Part shown: one piece after another, positions 33,877 to 45,715 of the stretch | Numbering within the stretch: position 1 is the first letter of the stretch | Layout of the letters: the number at the start of each line of letters is the position of its first letter | Origin: Hygrophila difformis | Taxonomy: Eukaryota > Streptophyta > Magnoliopsida > Lamiales > Acanthaceae | Assembly: GCA_030278955.1 (NCBI GenBank) | Contig: JAOANR010000003.1 | Span: 60,815,628-60,879,627, forward strand | Length of the DNA stretch: 64,000 nucleotides | Direction of reading: 5' to 3' | Translations under genes and position numbers: made by a program | Notes under the pieces: generated by a model | What the model was told of the DNA's origin: nothing | Seen by the model: only the letters and a program-made list of their open reading frames with translations | Database searches by the model: none

Positions 33877-34391
33877 CATGTTATTTAACATGGCCCCCCA
33901 TCACTACAAGAAAAAAAAAAAACAATTTGCGAGTACCTTTTCTCTTTATATCTTTTTGTAATTTGTGTGATTTGGGCTTCCACACATCTTTGCCGACATA
34001 GAGGTGTCAATGTTTAAAAATATGTAATGGGTATGAGAAATTACCCTCGTGTATCAATCATATATATCCGATTCAATAATTGCTTGGTGGATTTGTCATT
34101 GCCGCAGACGATGTGTTCCAACATATTTTGTTTCAACACTTGTTTATATTAAAAGATAACACTTGCGGTCCACGTGTAATAATGTGTCTAGAGTTGCAAG
34201 TTAGGATAGGAGTATTTATATATTCATGTTGTGACTGCTTTTCCACATTTCTATATATTGCTTTTCTTTGATGCTTTGGGTATCTCTTTTTCTCTTCATT
34301 TCTAGCTCCTCCCCTTAATTTCCACACTTTTTCATAGTGTTTACCTATTTTTACGATAAGAATAAATTGAATAATGCTATGTAAGAAAGCA
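33877..34391. other. Intergenic sequence with a lone CACTA-like end
   Basis: CACTACAAGAAAAA at 33903 looks like a CACTA terminal repeat, but no matching partner with a common 3-bp duplication was found. Otherwise nothing is recognised. Confidence 0.3.
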
Positions 34392-34624
34392 CTTCCTCCT
34401 TATTTTATTAATGCTATCGTTTGTATAGTAAATACTGTTTATTGAGTAATTTTGATTTGACTTTTTCACACAGTTACATAGTCAAGTGATATCTTGTTAG
34501 ATTCGTTTAGTTACGTAGTTTTATAATTTTTTATTTTATAAAATTTGAGATATTACTCTTTAAAAATATATATTGGATTGCGTAAAACATGGAATGTTAA
34601 ATTTTTTTTTTAATACGGATGGAG
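34392..34624. mobile_element. Stowaway-type MITE, degenerate
   Basis: Left end CTTCCTCCTTATTTTAT, right end AATACGGATGGAG. Inside is tagtcaagtgatatcttgtt, shared with the other copies. Confidence 0.6.
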
Positions 34625-35042
34625 TATATGTTAAACGTATATTTTCAAGCAGCTGTCAGAAAAAGGTAAAAATGATGTAGCCTCAAACCAAAATGATGAA
34701 ACTAGCTATACCATATCTTAACCATTTAAAAGACGTGCAGATTGTATATAAATTCCATATTATTATTGTCTTTGTCTCCCATTTTTTGACAATGGAAACT
34801 ACTATACAGTCTATACTGCCAGTTGTAAAAGAAAATGTTTCAAACAATTAAAAGATATTCAGGAGACAACATAGAATCAAATCAGTACAAAGGTAACTAC
34901 TATACTCTGTCTATCTATTTATTTACTTTTTAATTCCAACGATAATTAAGTTGATAACTACAAATAAAAGGGTATGGTTTAGTTGCAGATTTTGCATCTA
35001 CAGCCATGATGTGTGAGATACAATAAGTTATGCCTCCCCACC
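34625..35042. other. Intergenic sequence
   Basis: AT-rich, no feature recognised. Confidence 0.35.
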
Positions 35043-35175
35043 GAATGATGTATACGACGTTATAAGTGAGTTAGGCTTAAGAAATGATGTCTTCTCAACA
35101 AGTGATGTCCACGACTTTATAAGTGATGTTTATGACTTTATAAGTGATGTCTACAACCCTATAAATGATACATCA
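35043..35175. repeat. Minisatellite, unit about 21 bp
   Basis: Units resembling TGATGTCCACGACTTTATAAG recur at about 35045, 35107, 35128 and 35149, with one diverged stretch between the first and second. Confidence 0.65.
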
Positions 35176-35408
35176 CCGACGAGTAATGCAAGCTCAGCCA
35201 ACTCCATCATTTTCGACTATGCGATCATCAGGATCAACAGGTGCAACAGTTAAGTGTCTACATCGTATAAGTCAATTGCCCCTGCTTATATAGATATGGC
35301 CATACACTCCGCCCATAACAAATTAGTTTTGAGTTGAAACCTCATATCTATGGTTTTTCTAACAAAAATGATTATTTCTCAGATCGCACCGTTTAAAGTG
35401 AGTTGGAT

Positions 35409-35482
35409 GAAAATGAAGGTGAGAGATGTTAGTTTTTTTTTTTTTTTTTTTTTTTTTTGAAAATGAAGGTGAGAGATGTCAG
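35409..35482 (-). mobile_element. Retroposition reduced to a poly(T) run between a 24-bp duplication
   Basis: GAAAATGAAGGTGAGAGATG plus TTAG (35409-35432) is repeated as the same word with CAG at 35459-35482. Between them is only T26 (35433-35458). This is what a SINE or LINE insertion cut back to its poly(A) tail would leave. A chance tandem duplication around a T run is the alternative. Confidence 0.6.
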
Positions 35483-36210
35483 TTGAGATAGTACTGAAAG
35501 TTAGGTAACCAGTGGAAAAATGAAAATAGCTTTTCTTTGAGTAACTCTAAAATATTCAATTATAGAAATTGCCCTTCACCTTTCCCTTGAATGTAAAATA
35601 TTCAATTGGAATAATTAAAATTTATTTCCCTGTCAAAGATTGACTTTTTTAATTATTATTTTTTATTTTTTTATTTTTTTTTCCAAAATTTTGGTGAATG
35701 TTTTTCTTTGTGCGGTGTGTGCTTTGCATAAAGCACAGAGAAACAAGCAATTGATAAAAAGCGAAGGCTGAAAAAAGAAATAGAGAAAAGAAAAGAAAAA
35801 GAAACCTATCTTTTATAATTTTAAAAATGAAATAAAACATTCAATATTCTTCTAAAAGAACATTAATTAATTTAAGTGAACACAAATGCCCGGTCTTTAA
35901 TTTGAAATTGTAAAGTAAAGCAAAGTGAAGATTTTATTTATTTTGTTATGAATTTTGTCATTGTCGAATATAAAACTTTTGTTTTTCCTTCTATCCATTA
36001 GGTTGAAAGTTTTTTTTTTTTTTTTTTTTTGTATAAAGAGTTTATGAAATAAACAAAATCCATAAATATAAATAGTGAGAATATACTTATTTGAATGAAA
36101 AAAAATGTGTTTTCTTGAAAAAAAAATGAATAAAAGACATAGATACTAATAAAGTCGGTGACGTCAAATCCTCTGCTTTAAATTCGATGGTCATCCATAC
36201 CATTTTTTTT
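35483..36210. other. AT-rich intergenic sequence
   Basis: Several poly(T) runs (for example 36010-36030), no gene recognised. Confidence 0.35.
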
Positions 36211-36516
36211 AGGGGTATCAATTTCAGGTTTCAGGTCGGATTCGTGTCGTGTTTTGGTCAGGTTGGTTGGGTCGTGTTTCAGGTTTCACAGATTCGGGTC
36301 GTGTTCGTGTCAGGTGTTAATAAGGGTATAATACAAAATCTGTAATCCCGAAGAACATGACCCGAAACCCGAAATGAACTTGAAATACCAAATCCGAACA
36401 AGACCTAAAAATTTTTAGGTCGAATTTCGGATTAGAGAAACCAAAAACGACTAAACCCAAAAAAACCAAAACTGCATCGGGTTCGTGTTTTCGAGTCGTG
36501 TCCAAAATTAACACCC
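36211..36516. repeat. TTCGGGTC/GACCCGAA word element
   Basis: The left end, aggggtatcaatttcagg, is followed by tcaggtcggattcg, ttcgggtcgtgttcg and caggtgttaa words; the right half holds gacccgaaacccgaaatg and gggttcgtgttttcgagtcg, then aaattaacaccctaa. The ends look inverted (ggggtatcaattt, aaattaacaccc). Confidence 0.5.
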
Positions 36517-36726
36517 TAATTTTTTGACACATTTTTTTGCACTTTATACAATCGTGAAAGGTATAAATAGTATTGTTGTCTTTCAACCAAATAAAATACT
36601 ATTCCAGTATTGTTGTCAACAAATACATTTATTGCTTATGGAGTAGTATTGTAGTGTATATTTAATGTAAACAAACTACGTTTCATGTCATACAACAAAA
36701 ATCAATAAGTACAAACAACATTGACA

Positions 36727-36835
36727 ATAATCATTTTTGTGTTGAACAACCTATACAAGCTCTGGAGGTGGTAGAAACACATGCTACACAAATTACAAAA
36801 GGACAAATGGATGTGATAGGGGCCGAATGGGAAAA
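36727..36835 (-). mobile_element. SINE family 1, degraded and truncated
   Basis: On the minus strand it has the family body (acatgctacacaaattacaaaagg, ttgaacaacctatacaagctc) but little of the head. Confidence 0.55.
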
Positions 36836-36917
36836 CAATACATTTATTGAAGAAATAAATATGAAATTTTTTTATGTTTAATGTAATACCTAAGGCACGC
36901 ATTCGCTCTGTCATTGA

Positions 36918-37158
36918 TTAATTCTAACATTTGCATAGTAAACACTATTCACTAAATAATTTTGATTCGACGTTTTAATATAGTTAAATAAGATAAAACA
37001 TAGTCAAGTGAGATGTTAGATTCATCTACTCACATAGTTTTATAATATTGAAGTTTTATAATTTTTTCTTTTATAAAATTTGAGATACTACTATTTAAAA
37101 GTATGTATTGAATTGCGTGAAATCTTTAAATGTTAGAAGTTTTAAATGACGGAGGGAG
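36918..37158. mobile_element. Stowaway-type MITE, left end degenerate
   Basis: The right end ttttaaatgacggagggag and internal tagtcaagtgagatgttag match the family. The left end reads ctaacatttgcatag without the CTCCCTCC start. Confidence 0.55.
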
Positions 37159-37332
37159 TAGTAATTTATTCACCATTTAAGCTACATGTGAAGGGAGATT
37201 ATTCAGCTGGTTCAATTAAATTTTGAAATTAAAGTGGCTTCCAATCATGATTGCGACTTTGCGGGGTTGAATTATAGCTTGCCGTACTAAAATTAGTGTC
37301 GATCACCCCTAAATCAACCGACGATTGATAAT

Positions 37333-37495
37333 CAATACAAGAAAAAATTGCAAATTCAGTTGCTAAAATCATGGTAGCTAATGCATTTCGGTTGCTAGAA
37401 TTGTGGTGGCTAACAAATTTTGCTCGCTAACCTCTTTAGTGACCAAATTTTATAACAAAAAAATTCGGTCGCTAGAGCAGAAAATTCTTGTAGTG
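37333..37495. mobile_element. CACTA-type MITE
   Basis: Ends CAATACAAGAAAA and TTCTTGTAGTG, with AAT on both sides (37330-37332 and 37496-37498), the 3-bp duplication of CACTA elements. Same inside as 48775-48950 (gttgctaa.., ggtcgctagagcagaaaatt). Confidence 0.7.
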
Positions 37496-37639
37496 AATTA
37501 TCATAATGATAATAATACTAATTGATTGAATAATCTGAATAATTTATATAGTTAGGGATAGTACTCTAATCGATCAATTGAATCGATTAAAAAAATTAAA
37601 TAATCAACTAATTATATATAGAGGTAGGACTTATTTTCA

Positions 37640-37880
37640 GGTCTTATTACTTATTTTCTACAAAAATCATATCAGACCAGATCAGATAAGAAACATTAAG
37701 ATCAAACCAAATTAAATAAGATCAGACCAGATCAGATCAGATCAAATCATTATAATAATATAGAGAAAATAAGATCAGATCAGACCATACCAGATGGAAT
37801 CAGACCAGACCAGACCAGAAAAATTCAGATCAGACCAGACCAGATCTTATAAATTCAGATCAGACCAGAAAAATTAAGGC
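37640..37880. repeat. GACCAGATCA word array
   Basis: About 25 overlapping copies of cagaccagat, gatcagacc and similar words on one strand, in blocks separated by AT-rich text. No open frame of interest. Confidence 0.7.
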
Positions 37881-37984
37881 CTAGAGAACAGGGCCGTAGT
37901 CGAGTTTTAATCCATTACCAAAATTGAAAACTCAAAATTATTTTAATTTAGTTCGATTTTCAGTTTAATTAATTATTTGGTGAA

Positions 37985-38115
37985 TTATCGGGTATCCTCA
38001 GGCTACATTGGACTTAAGATTAATAATTCGAGAATTTGCATGGGCAATGAAGAGCGTCTCTCACAAAGCAGTTTTTTGCATACACAAGGTTCGGACCCGA
38101 TACATTGTTCACCTT
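37985..38115 (-). mobile_element. SINE family 2, 5'-truncated
   Basis: cgggtatcctcaggctacattgg, gcagttttttgcatacacaagg and ggttcggacccg match the family on the minus strand. Confidence 0.6.
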
Positions 38116-38251
38116 TTAAGGAGGAAATATTATAAATTTATAATTACGACTTTAAAATAGGTTACAATTTTTTTTCAAATTTCAAGTGGCGCATACATAC
38201 TTAAGCAACAAATCAAAATTATTGCATCATTATTACTATTAGTTAATCTCC

Positions 38252-40270
38252 TCAAACAGCAGTGTCTCCGGTGACTGCCTGTGACCTTTCTGCGGCGTCA
38301 CCACCACCCTTCATTGGAGGACTATTTCCATCAGTATTCCCCTGCTGCTGAATATTCTCCTTTCTGTAATCTTTGCCCTTTCCCCAAATCACCAAGTACA
38401 GCCCAATCACAATTACCATTGCTCCTGTAACCCTACAAATTTTTTTTTTAAAAAAAATAATGCCATCATATTTATACAATGATGTACTAACATGCAGTTA
38501 ATTTTGCAGTAAATGAAGATTAAACTACTTACTTTCCAACAGTCATTTGCTCTGCAAAAATGAAAGAACTAAGAACTGCAATTATCACAAGGGCGAGAGG
38601 GTTAAATGCTGTCACAAAAACAGGATCCTTTTCCTTCATTATCATCCCTGCAATGTAATAAGTTATCCCTGATGACACCACTCCCTGAAACATAATTTTT
38701 TTTCAAATTAATTCCATTTTTTTAAAATTTATTTACAAAAATTCAAGAAAAATAAAATATAATTACATACTCCATAAACATAGCCTAAAAGCTGGGCGTT
38801 CCATCCCAGGGCCCAAATTGCAGTATTGCTCCTTTCTGCAATGAAGGTGACTACGGTCCCTATCAACGCCCCGAACGTGCATATCAACGCCGTTAGCGAC
38901 AGCCCAGCTGGGTACGATTGCAACGTGTGCGCCTATAATAATTTCCGTTATTCATAAACGTTTTAATGTTTTGGCGAAATATTGAAACGAAACGTTGGAT
39001 AATGTTGTACTACCGGTCTTGTAATAATAAATTAGGTAGAATAAAAATTTGTACTTTATGTGTGTACCTGTAGGATGTAAAAGAGGGCGTAGCCAAAGTT
39101 GCCCGCGACCACCATGACAGCGCCCTTGATGCGCTGGTCATGGCCGTTGGAACTTCCCGAGGTTTGATCATGGGATTCATGTGTCCATGGTAGGCCGATG
39201 GTACTTCCGCGGATGAGTGTCATGATCATCGCGCCACCAACTGCCACAACCGTGCCAAGGATCTTGGCGTGGCTCCGGATTTCCTTCAAGTTCACCCTCT
39301 CAACCCTGTAATTAATTATGTCTTCTTTATGATTTTATTTTTTTTCTGAACAGCCTGTACAGGCTAGGATTCTTTACTATATTGAATCAAGGATGTTTTA
39401 TCTGGTTGGATCAAATTCAAACAATAGGTCAAATGGAAAGATTTGGGCAAGAGATAGGGCTACATGGGATGGGATACTCAAGGCTGGTCCTGATGCAAAT
39501 ATACCTTTTTTTGAATCCATGTATTATAAAATTATGGGATATATCATCATCATCATGTGGGCATGTGGGGAGAATTATAATAAAAAAAAAAAAAAAAAAA
39601 AAAAGTGTGGAACATGTGGAGAAAAATCAAATCTTTGGAATTCAGACAAGAACTGAATCAAGTAATTGGCACCTGAGGATCCAAGCCATGACAAAAGTCA
39701 AGGCAGGGAGAAGATTGCACAGAGCTGCAGCAAACGTGGCTGTTGTAAGGTTCATTCCAGCATAAAACAGGTTCTGACCAATCACAGGGCTGCCCACAAA
39801 CCATAAAATAAAATCAAGGTTCCTATTACTACAACCTTATCATAAACTAAACACAGTCCAAACGCCGTCGGGAATAAAGAACAAAAGAAGACAAAAGGAA
39901 GTGATTAATTACTCCAACAATCCAAGCATCAAGATCTTGATGAAGACCCTCAGGGTCATTTTTGGCCTAACCTTCCTGCTCACAAAATAAAAATAAAAAA
40001 TCCCTTACCGAACAAGTTCATCTTTTTTCTCCACCCTCAGTAATAACAAAACTAAAGTATGAAGTTTTCTGACCTCTCAAGAATAAGGGCAAAGGGTACA
40101 AAAATGGTTGCGGCGACGAGGTTTCTGTAGACAGAAAATGTGAAATGGCTGGTACCATTGTTGAGGGCAGCTTTGGCAACTATGCCAAAGCCAGCACCTC
40201 CAAATTGCAAGAATATGACAGCCACATAGGGCTTCAGTTTCTTCATAAGCTTGGAATCTATTAACACCAT
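38252..40270 (-). CDS. WAT1-related (EamA/nodulin MtN21) transporter, gene 1 of a tandem pair
   Basis: Seven exons on the minus strand: 40074-40270, 39913-39975, 39673-39789, 39068-39305, 38771-38932, 38533-38684 and 38252-38432. All introns are GT-AG. The total is 1110 nt, 369 aa plus stop, in one open frame. The start is MVLIDSKLMKK. Family marks are YVAVIFLQFGGAGFGIVAKA in helix 1, VYRN, FALILERKVRPKMT, GQNLFYAGMNLTTATFAAAL, IGLPWTH before the variable loop, AIWALGWN and VTAFNPLALV, then GLYLVIWGKGKD and a hydrophilic tail. This gives about ten membrane helices in two EamA repeats, the usual size for UMAMIT/WAT1-like proteins. Relatives move amino acids or auxin across plasma or vacuole membranes (family knowledge); the substrate here is unknown. 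Intron 3 carries a SINE tail (39345-39365). Confidence 0.93.
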
Positions 40271-41708
40271 TTTTTTTTTCTTTTTCCTGCAAGATTTAAA
40301 ACAGAAATGAAAGATGTTGGGTAAGTAGTTAGTTGCAAAATGAGAACTTTTCCCTTTTGCTGTTTGGTTGTAAGAAGGAAGTGAAGTTAATTGGTTGTGT
40401 GTGGGAATGGCATTTGCATGGGTTGAATGGGGGCTGGTTTTATAGGAGGAGTGACATGATTATTTTCTTTTTTCTTTTTCTTTATTATATATTAATATAT
40501 TTTTTGGATGCCATTAATAATTGAATTTGGCAATGGAAGTGTTTTGGTGCTCATCAGCATTTCATGATTCGTCCTGATTGATGAAGGATGGGCGAGTGCT
40601 ATTCTACTAGATAAGTGGCCATTTCCCAAATAAATTTTTCATATAAAAGATAGGGTCAAGTACATACTATTAGATTAAAAAATTTCAATAATATTTCATG
40701 TCTAATTTTTTATAGATTATTCAATGTAGTTTTGAATTCATTTTCACTAACAATTTATAAAATTTAAATAATGGATTTCACTGTTGAGTGCAAAATGCAA
40801 AAATAAAAAATAAAAATTGCAGTGACTAGTGGGAATTTGCACCACATCATAAATGTAGTTTATATTAATTTAGGATTGCAAGCTTATATATATATAGAAA
40901 TAAAAAGTGGTATTAGTGCAGATCATACGTTGTAAGTGATCTTACAATACCAACAGATTAAATAGCCTCCATTAATATTCTTTTATTACATGATAGTCCG
41001 TACCAAAGCAAATCCACTATGTGATGGCACTTTGACCATTATTAGATTATCCTTTTATTCATTTGAAGACTAAATATATAGTAATTAAAGTATACTTCTA
41101 TTTATATATACTATACATGTATAATATTCCCTTACATTCTAGTATTATACATAGTATATAATATTCCTAGCAAAAACATAAACCCTAGTGAAATATTCCC
41201 AATGAAGAAAGAACCCAAAGCCTGCGAATTAGCCAAGAATCTAAAAATCACTTTCTACCTAACTGTTTTAATTTCAAGATTCACCCACACGAAATCATAC
41301 TCAAAATCGTATTCAAACTTTTATAATTTCCCCTTGTTTCTTCAATTCCAACAATAATTAACATCGATTGATCGAAATTCTTACATCATTCATGAGTACA
41401 AAAGGCGTTTATTTGGACAACTGCATGCATGTCTTGCGAGAGCCTTTTTTTTTTGTATTACTGAAATACAGATGAAAACTTTATAGTATTATTACTAATA
41501 CATTAAAGAATTCACAAATTGTACAATTGAAAAAGTGGGACTTATGACTTATCCAATTCCCACTTTTTATTCACATTTGATGTCACAATTTGTATAGAAC
41601 CCACAATAATAAAGATATAATACTCCTACTGGTATATTATAATAAAAAATAATAATTAAGAAATGCAGAAAATTATCACAGTATTAATTGAGTAGTATTC
41701 TCCTCAAA
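40271..41708. other. Intergenic region between the two WAT1-related genes
   Basis: The first part (to about 40460) is the promoter of gene 1; the rest is AT-rich with no recognised element. It also serves as the 3' flank of gene 2. Confidence 0.5.
40437..40446 (-). promoter_or_regulatory. TATA box of WAT1-related gene 1
   Basis: On the minus strand CCTATAAAACC, about 170 nt upstream of the ATG. The intervening leader holds CA-rich text (cacacacaacc). Gene 2 has a TATA box at the same distance. Confidence 0.65.
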
Positions 41709-44417
41709 TTAAACAGCCTCTTCTCCAGTGACAGCCTGTGACCCTTCTGCAGCCTCACCAGCGCCCTTCATTGTAGTATTTGTAGGATTATTAGTATTTC
41801 CTTCTGCAGTATTATCTTGTTGAGTATTAATCTCCTGTTTATTGTCTTTACTCTTCCCCCAAATCACCAAATACAGCCCACTCACAATTACTACTGCTCC
41901 TGTCACCCTACAATTATTTTTTTATTTAAAAAAAATATTTATAAATGAGCATTATTCAAAATTTTAATTAAGAATTAATTAATGAGGTGAATTTTAAAAA
42001 GAAGAAGATGCTTACTTTCCAACAGTCATTTGCTCAGCAAAAATGAAGGAACTGAGAATTGCAATTATTATAAGGCTGAGAGGGCTAAACGCCGTTACGA
42101 AAACAGGCCCCTTTTCTTTCATTACCACCCCTGACACGTAATAAGTAATTCCTGAAGAAACCACTCCCTNNNNNNNNNNNNNNNNNNNNNNNNNNNNNNN
42201 NNNNNNNNNNNNNNNNNNNNNNNNNNNNNNNNNNNNNNNNNNNNNNNNNNNNNNNNNNNNNNNNNNNNNNNNNNNNNNNNNNNNNNNNNNNNNNNNNNNN
42301 NNNNNNNNNNNNNNNNNNNNNNNNNNNNNNNNNNNNNNNNNNNNNNNNNNNNNNNNNNNNNNNNNNNNNNNNNNNNNNNNNNNNNNNNNNNNNNNNNNNN
42401 NNNNNNNNNNNNNNNNNNNNNNNNNNNNNNNNNNNNNNNNNNNNNNNNNNNNNNNNNNNNNNNNNNNNNNNNNNNNNNNNNNNNNNNNNNNNNNNNNNNN
42501 NNNNNNNNNNNNNNNNNNNNNNNNNNNNNNNNNNNNNNNNNNNNNNNNNNNNNNNNNNNNNNNNNNNNNNNNNNNNNNNNNNNNNNNNNNNNNNNNNNNN
42601 NNNNNNNNNNNNNNNNNNNNNNNNNNNNNNNNNNNNNNNNNNNNNNNNNNNNNNNNNNNNNNNNNNNNNGCACCACAAATTTTTTTTTTTTTTTAATATA
42701 ATTTTCTTTTCTTTTTATTATTCTATAAATTATTTTAATTTAGAAAAAAATAAAAAATAAAAATAAATACTTACTCCATAAACATATGCCAAAAGCCTTG
42801 CATTCCATCCCAATGCCCAAATTTCAGTGTTGCCTCTCTTGACGGCGAATGTCAAAATGGTTCCTATCAATGCACCGAACGTGCATATCATCCCGGTCAA
42901 GGATAGCCCCGCAGGGTACGATTTCAACGTCTGCGCCTAAAGTATATATATATCGGAAATATATAAGTTAATTTAAATTTAAAATATAGTAGTAGAAATT
43001 ATCAATATTAATTACTATTATACTTATATTTCTATTTGTATAAACAAACAAGAGTTGGTACGTTAATAAGGTGTGGAGTTGATACCTGAAGAATGAAAAA
43101 GAGGGCATAGCCGAAGTTGCTGGCAATAACCATGAGAGCGCCCTTGATGGGCTGCTCGTCGGATGACGTGGCGGAGGAGGAGGAGGAGGAGGCGGAATCG
43201 TGGGAGGCCGCATGTGTCCACGGCAGGCCGATGGTTGGGCCACGGATCAGCGTCATGATCATGGCGCCGCCCACTGCCACCACCGTGCCGGCGATCTTTG
43301 CATGGCTCCGAATTTGCTTCAGGTCCACCTTCTCAATCCTGGATAAAGTAAATTGAAACATGTCATTACTTATTAGATTCCCTGTTTGACAATTAGTTAT
43401 TAGTTGTTAATTAATTATGTAAGTAATAAATTAGTCAAATCAAATGTTTAGTGATTACGTGATCAATATTTTGAGAGCAACTTTTTGCCCCAAAATAAGC
43501 TGAAATCCAAAATGCTACTCCTTGCATCTGATTCAAAAAGAGTTGATTGGACAATATTTTAAGTTACTTTGTCTCTTTTAAAAAGTTATTTCGTCTCACA
43601 AAAAATGATTTGATTCAAAATAGTTATTTTGCCACATACGGCATAATATTATTTATGGCTGAGCTGATTGAGAAGATTATAGTATTATTTATGTATTTAT
43701 TTTGTGTGTGTGTAAAATACTATACCAAAAATGATTTTGATGGAGAATAGGTACTTTTTGTGAATGACAAATAGGCATATCATGAGTAAATACATCATTT
43801 TCGACTCCTAAAAAGTGATCGATCACTCTATCAATCGATCACTCGATCAATTTTTTGTTTCTTTCTTAAGAAGCATAATCGAATTAGAACCAATACCTCA
43901 AAATCCAGGCCATGACAAAAGTTATGGCAGGGAGAAGATTGCACAAGGCTGCCGAAAACGTTGCCGTTGTAAGGTTCATCCCAGCATAAAACAGGTTCTG
44001 ACCCATAACCGGGCTGTCCAAAAAAAAAAAAAAAAAAAACGACACAAATTTCTCAGTTACTATTACAACCTTAAAAACTAACACAGGCCAACACTGTCCT
44101 GTCCAGACACATACATCAAAGAAAAAAAGTTTTTTTTTAAAAAAAAATAGTGCTTACTCCAATAATGCAAGCGCCAAGATCCTGATGAAGACACTCCAGG
44201 TCATTGCCGGCCTGATTTTCCTCTCGAGAACGAGGGCGAAGGGCACAAAAACTGCGGCCGCGAAGAGGTTCCGGTAGACAGCAAACGTGAAATGGCTCGT
44301 CCCGTTGTTAAGAGCCGCTTTGGCAACTATGCCGAAACCAGCCCCTCCAAATTGGACGAAGATGACAGCCAAGTAAGGCTTCAATTTCTGGACAAGCTTG
44401 GGATCCATTCCAACCAT
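41709..44417 (-). CDS. WAT1-related (EamA/nodulin MtN21) transporter, gene 2 of a tandem pair
   Basis: Six exons on the minus strand: 44158-44417, 43897-44013, 43086-43338, 42775-42936, 42016-42167 and 41709-41907. All are GT-AG, 1143 nt, 380 aa plus stop. I chose the first Met (MVGMDPKLVQ) because it aligns with MVLIDSK of gene 1. Motifs match gene 1: YLAVIFVQFGGAGFGIVAKA, FALVLERKIRPAMT, GQNLFYAGMNLTTATFSAAL, IGLPWTH, EIWALGWN, VTAFSPLSLI and GLYLVIWGKSKD. Exon 1 equals exons 1+2 of gene 1 (260 nt each way), so one intron is cleanly missing. The loop after LPWTH has a Ser run (SASSSSSSATSS) and is 5 aa longer. A 500-N gap lies wholly in intron 4. Same inferred membrane transport role; substrate unknown. 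Confidence 0.93.
42170..42669. other. Assembly gap, exactly 500 N, inside intron 4 of gene 2
   Basis: The gap starts right after the acceptor AG of exon 5 (42168-42169). Exon 4 is complete on the other side, so no coding sequence is lost. The intron length is unknown. Confidence 0.95.
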
Positions 44418-44582
44418 ATATATAATTTCACTTTGTTAGTATTTACTTCGAAATTTGGATATATGGAAATAAATTAAAGAACGAGCTCCAAAATTTGGAG
44501 ATGTAAATTAAATGCGTGTTTCCTCGATCGGATGATGAGTCGAAGTAGTGAGGAAATATATGGTTTGGGTTGGGATGGATGG

Positions 44583-44592
44583 TTATATATAG
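44583..44592 (-). promoter_or_regulatory. TATA box of WAT1-related gene 2
   Basis: On the minus strand CCTATATATAACC, about 170 nt upstream of the ATG. A (TTA)n microsatellite lies just upstream (44612-44641). Confidence 0.6.
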
Positions 44593-44649
44593 GAAGGTTG
44601 GGGGATCATTGTTTATTATTATTATTATTATTATTATTATAAATTTGGA

Positions 44650-45111
44650 AGTACGAGAATGAATGGATTTGGGAACGGATGGATTCATAGGCCAATGGAA
44701 TTTGACCTTGCTATATCTTGATAGTGTAATAATCAATAATATTGAAATTGTCTTAAATTTCACTGACTCATGTCTAAAGTAAGAATAGTGTCTGGTCTGC
44801 ACATATTTGTTTTGATCTTTTAAAACGATGTATGCTTTAAAAATGCAGTAGTAGTATTTATTCCGTACATGTACTAATTAGGGATAAGGAGAAACAAAAT
44901 TTTGCATGCAATTGTGGACTGCAGGAGTCATTGGGTATGACTTTTGTAATATTATTGTGTGTTGGTTTTCAATGAGGACTTTTTTTTGGACTGGTGTATT
45001 AATTAGTAGCTTTACGTGTTTGTAATATGCTGACACAGATCAAATTCTCCATGCATGCTACCTTTGACTTCAATTACGTATACCTACTATTTTTTTTTAT
45101 TTTCTTTTTGG
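44650..45111. other. Intergenic sequence upstream of gene 2
   Basis: No gene recognised. Distal promoter of gene 2 is possible. Confidence 0.35.
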
Positions 45112-45235
45112 TTGAAATCGGGTATTCCCGGACCACATTGGGCCCAAGACTAATCCCTCGAGCATCTGCAAGGACAATTAAGGGCGTTTCTCCCAAAGCA
45201 GTTTTTTTTTACATACACAAGGCTCGAACCGTATA
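45112..45235 (-). mobile_element. SINE family 2, 5'-truncated
   Basis: cgggtattcccggaccacattg, gggcccaagactaatccctcg and ggctcgaacc on the minus strand match the family at 49500-49672. Confidence 0.7.
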
Positions 45236-45469
45236 CCTACTGTTTTAAATAAACATAATTTATATTGTCAATCAGTTACTTATAACAAAAATTACGAAAT
45301 GAAATTAATTACTTATTTAATGATGAATTGCTCCCATTTATTTTTTTATTTGGCAAAAAAATCTTTTACAACTCTAATAATAATAATAATAATAATAATA
45401 ACAATAATAATAATTTCTTTTGAAATTTTGGCTTCATATAATATATACTTACCTCTACCATTTAATAAC

Positions 45470-45715
45470 TGCACCACTTCTATATTTTAATCAATCCAAT
45501 AAACTGTTTTAATCAGTAATAACTCATTGTAAACAAGTAAAAATTATAAAAATTAAATATTTTAAAACTACTATATTAGACGAAACTAACAAGAAGTCAC
45601 TTGACTTGTTTTTTCTTATATAATTATATAAAAAAATTAATCTAAGTTACTCAATGAAAGTTACCACTATGCCAATGCAACAATTAAATGACAACAAATT
45701 AAAGGAAGTATAACG
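45470..45715. mobile_element. Possible degenerate Stowaway-type MITE
   Basis: The interior (gacgaaactaacaagaagtcacttgac, atataattatata) matches the MITE family. The ends (cacttctatattttaatc, aaattaaaggaagta) have lost most of the repeat. Just before it, (AAT)n at 45378-45412. Confidence 0.4.

Noticed and set aside
33903..37495. Possible 3.6-kb CACTA element between CACTACAAG (33903) and CTTGTAGTG (37495)
   Set aside because: The 3-bp flanks do not match, and 37495 pairs better with 37333 (AAT on both sides).
39382..39765. 127-codon plus-strand frame inside WAT1-related gene 1
   Set aside because: It covers intron 3 and the antisense of exon 3, and contains a long poly(A) run.
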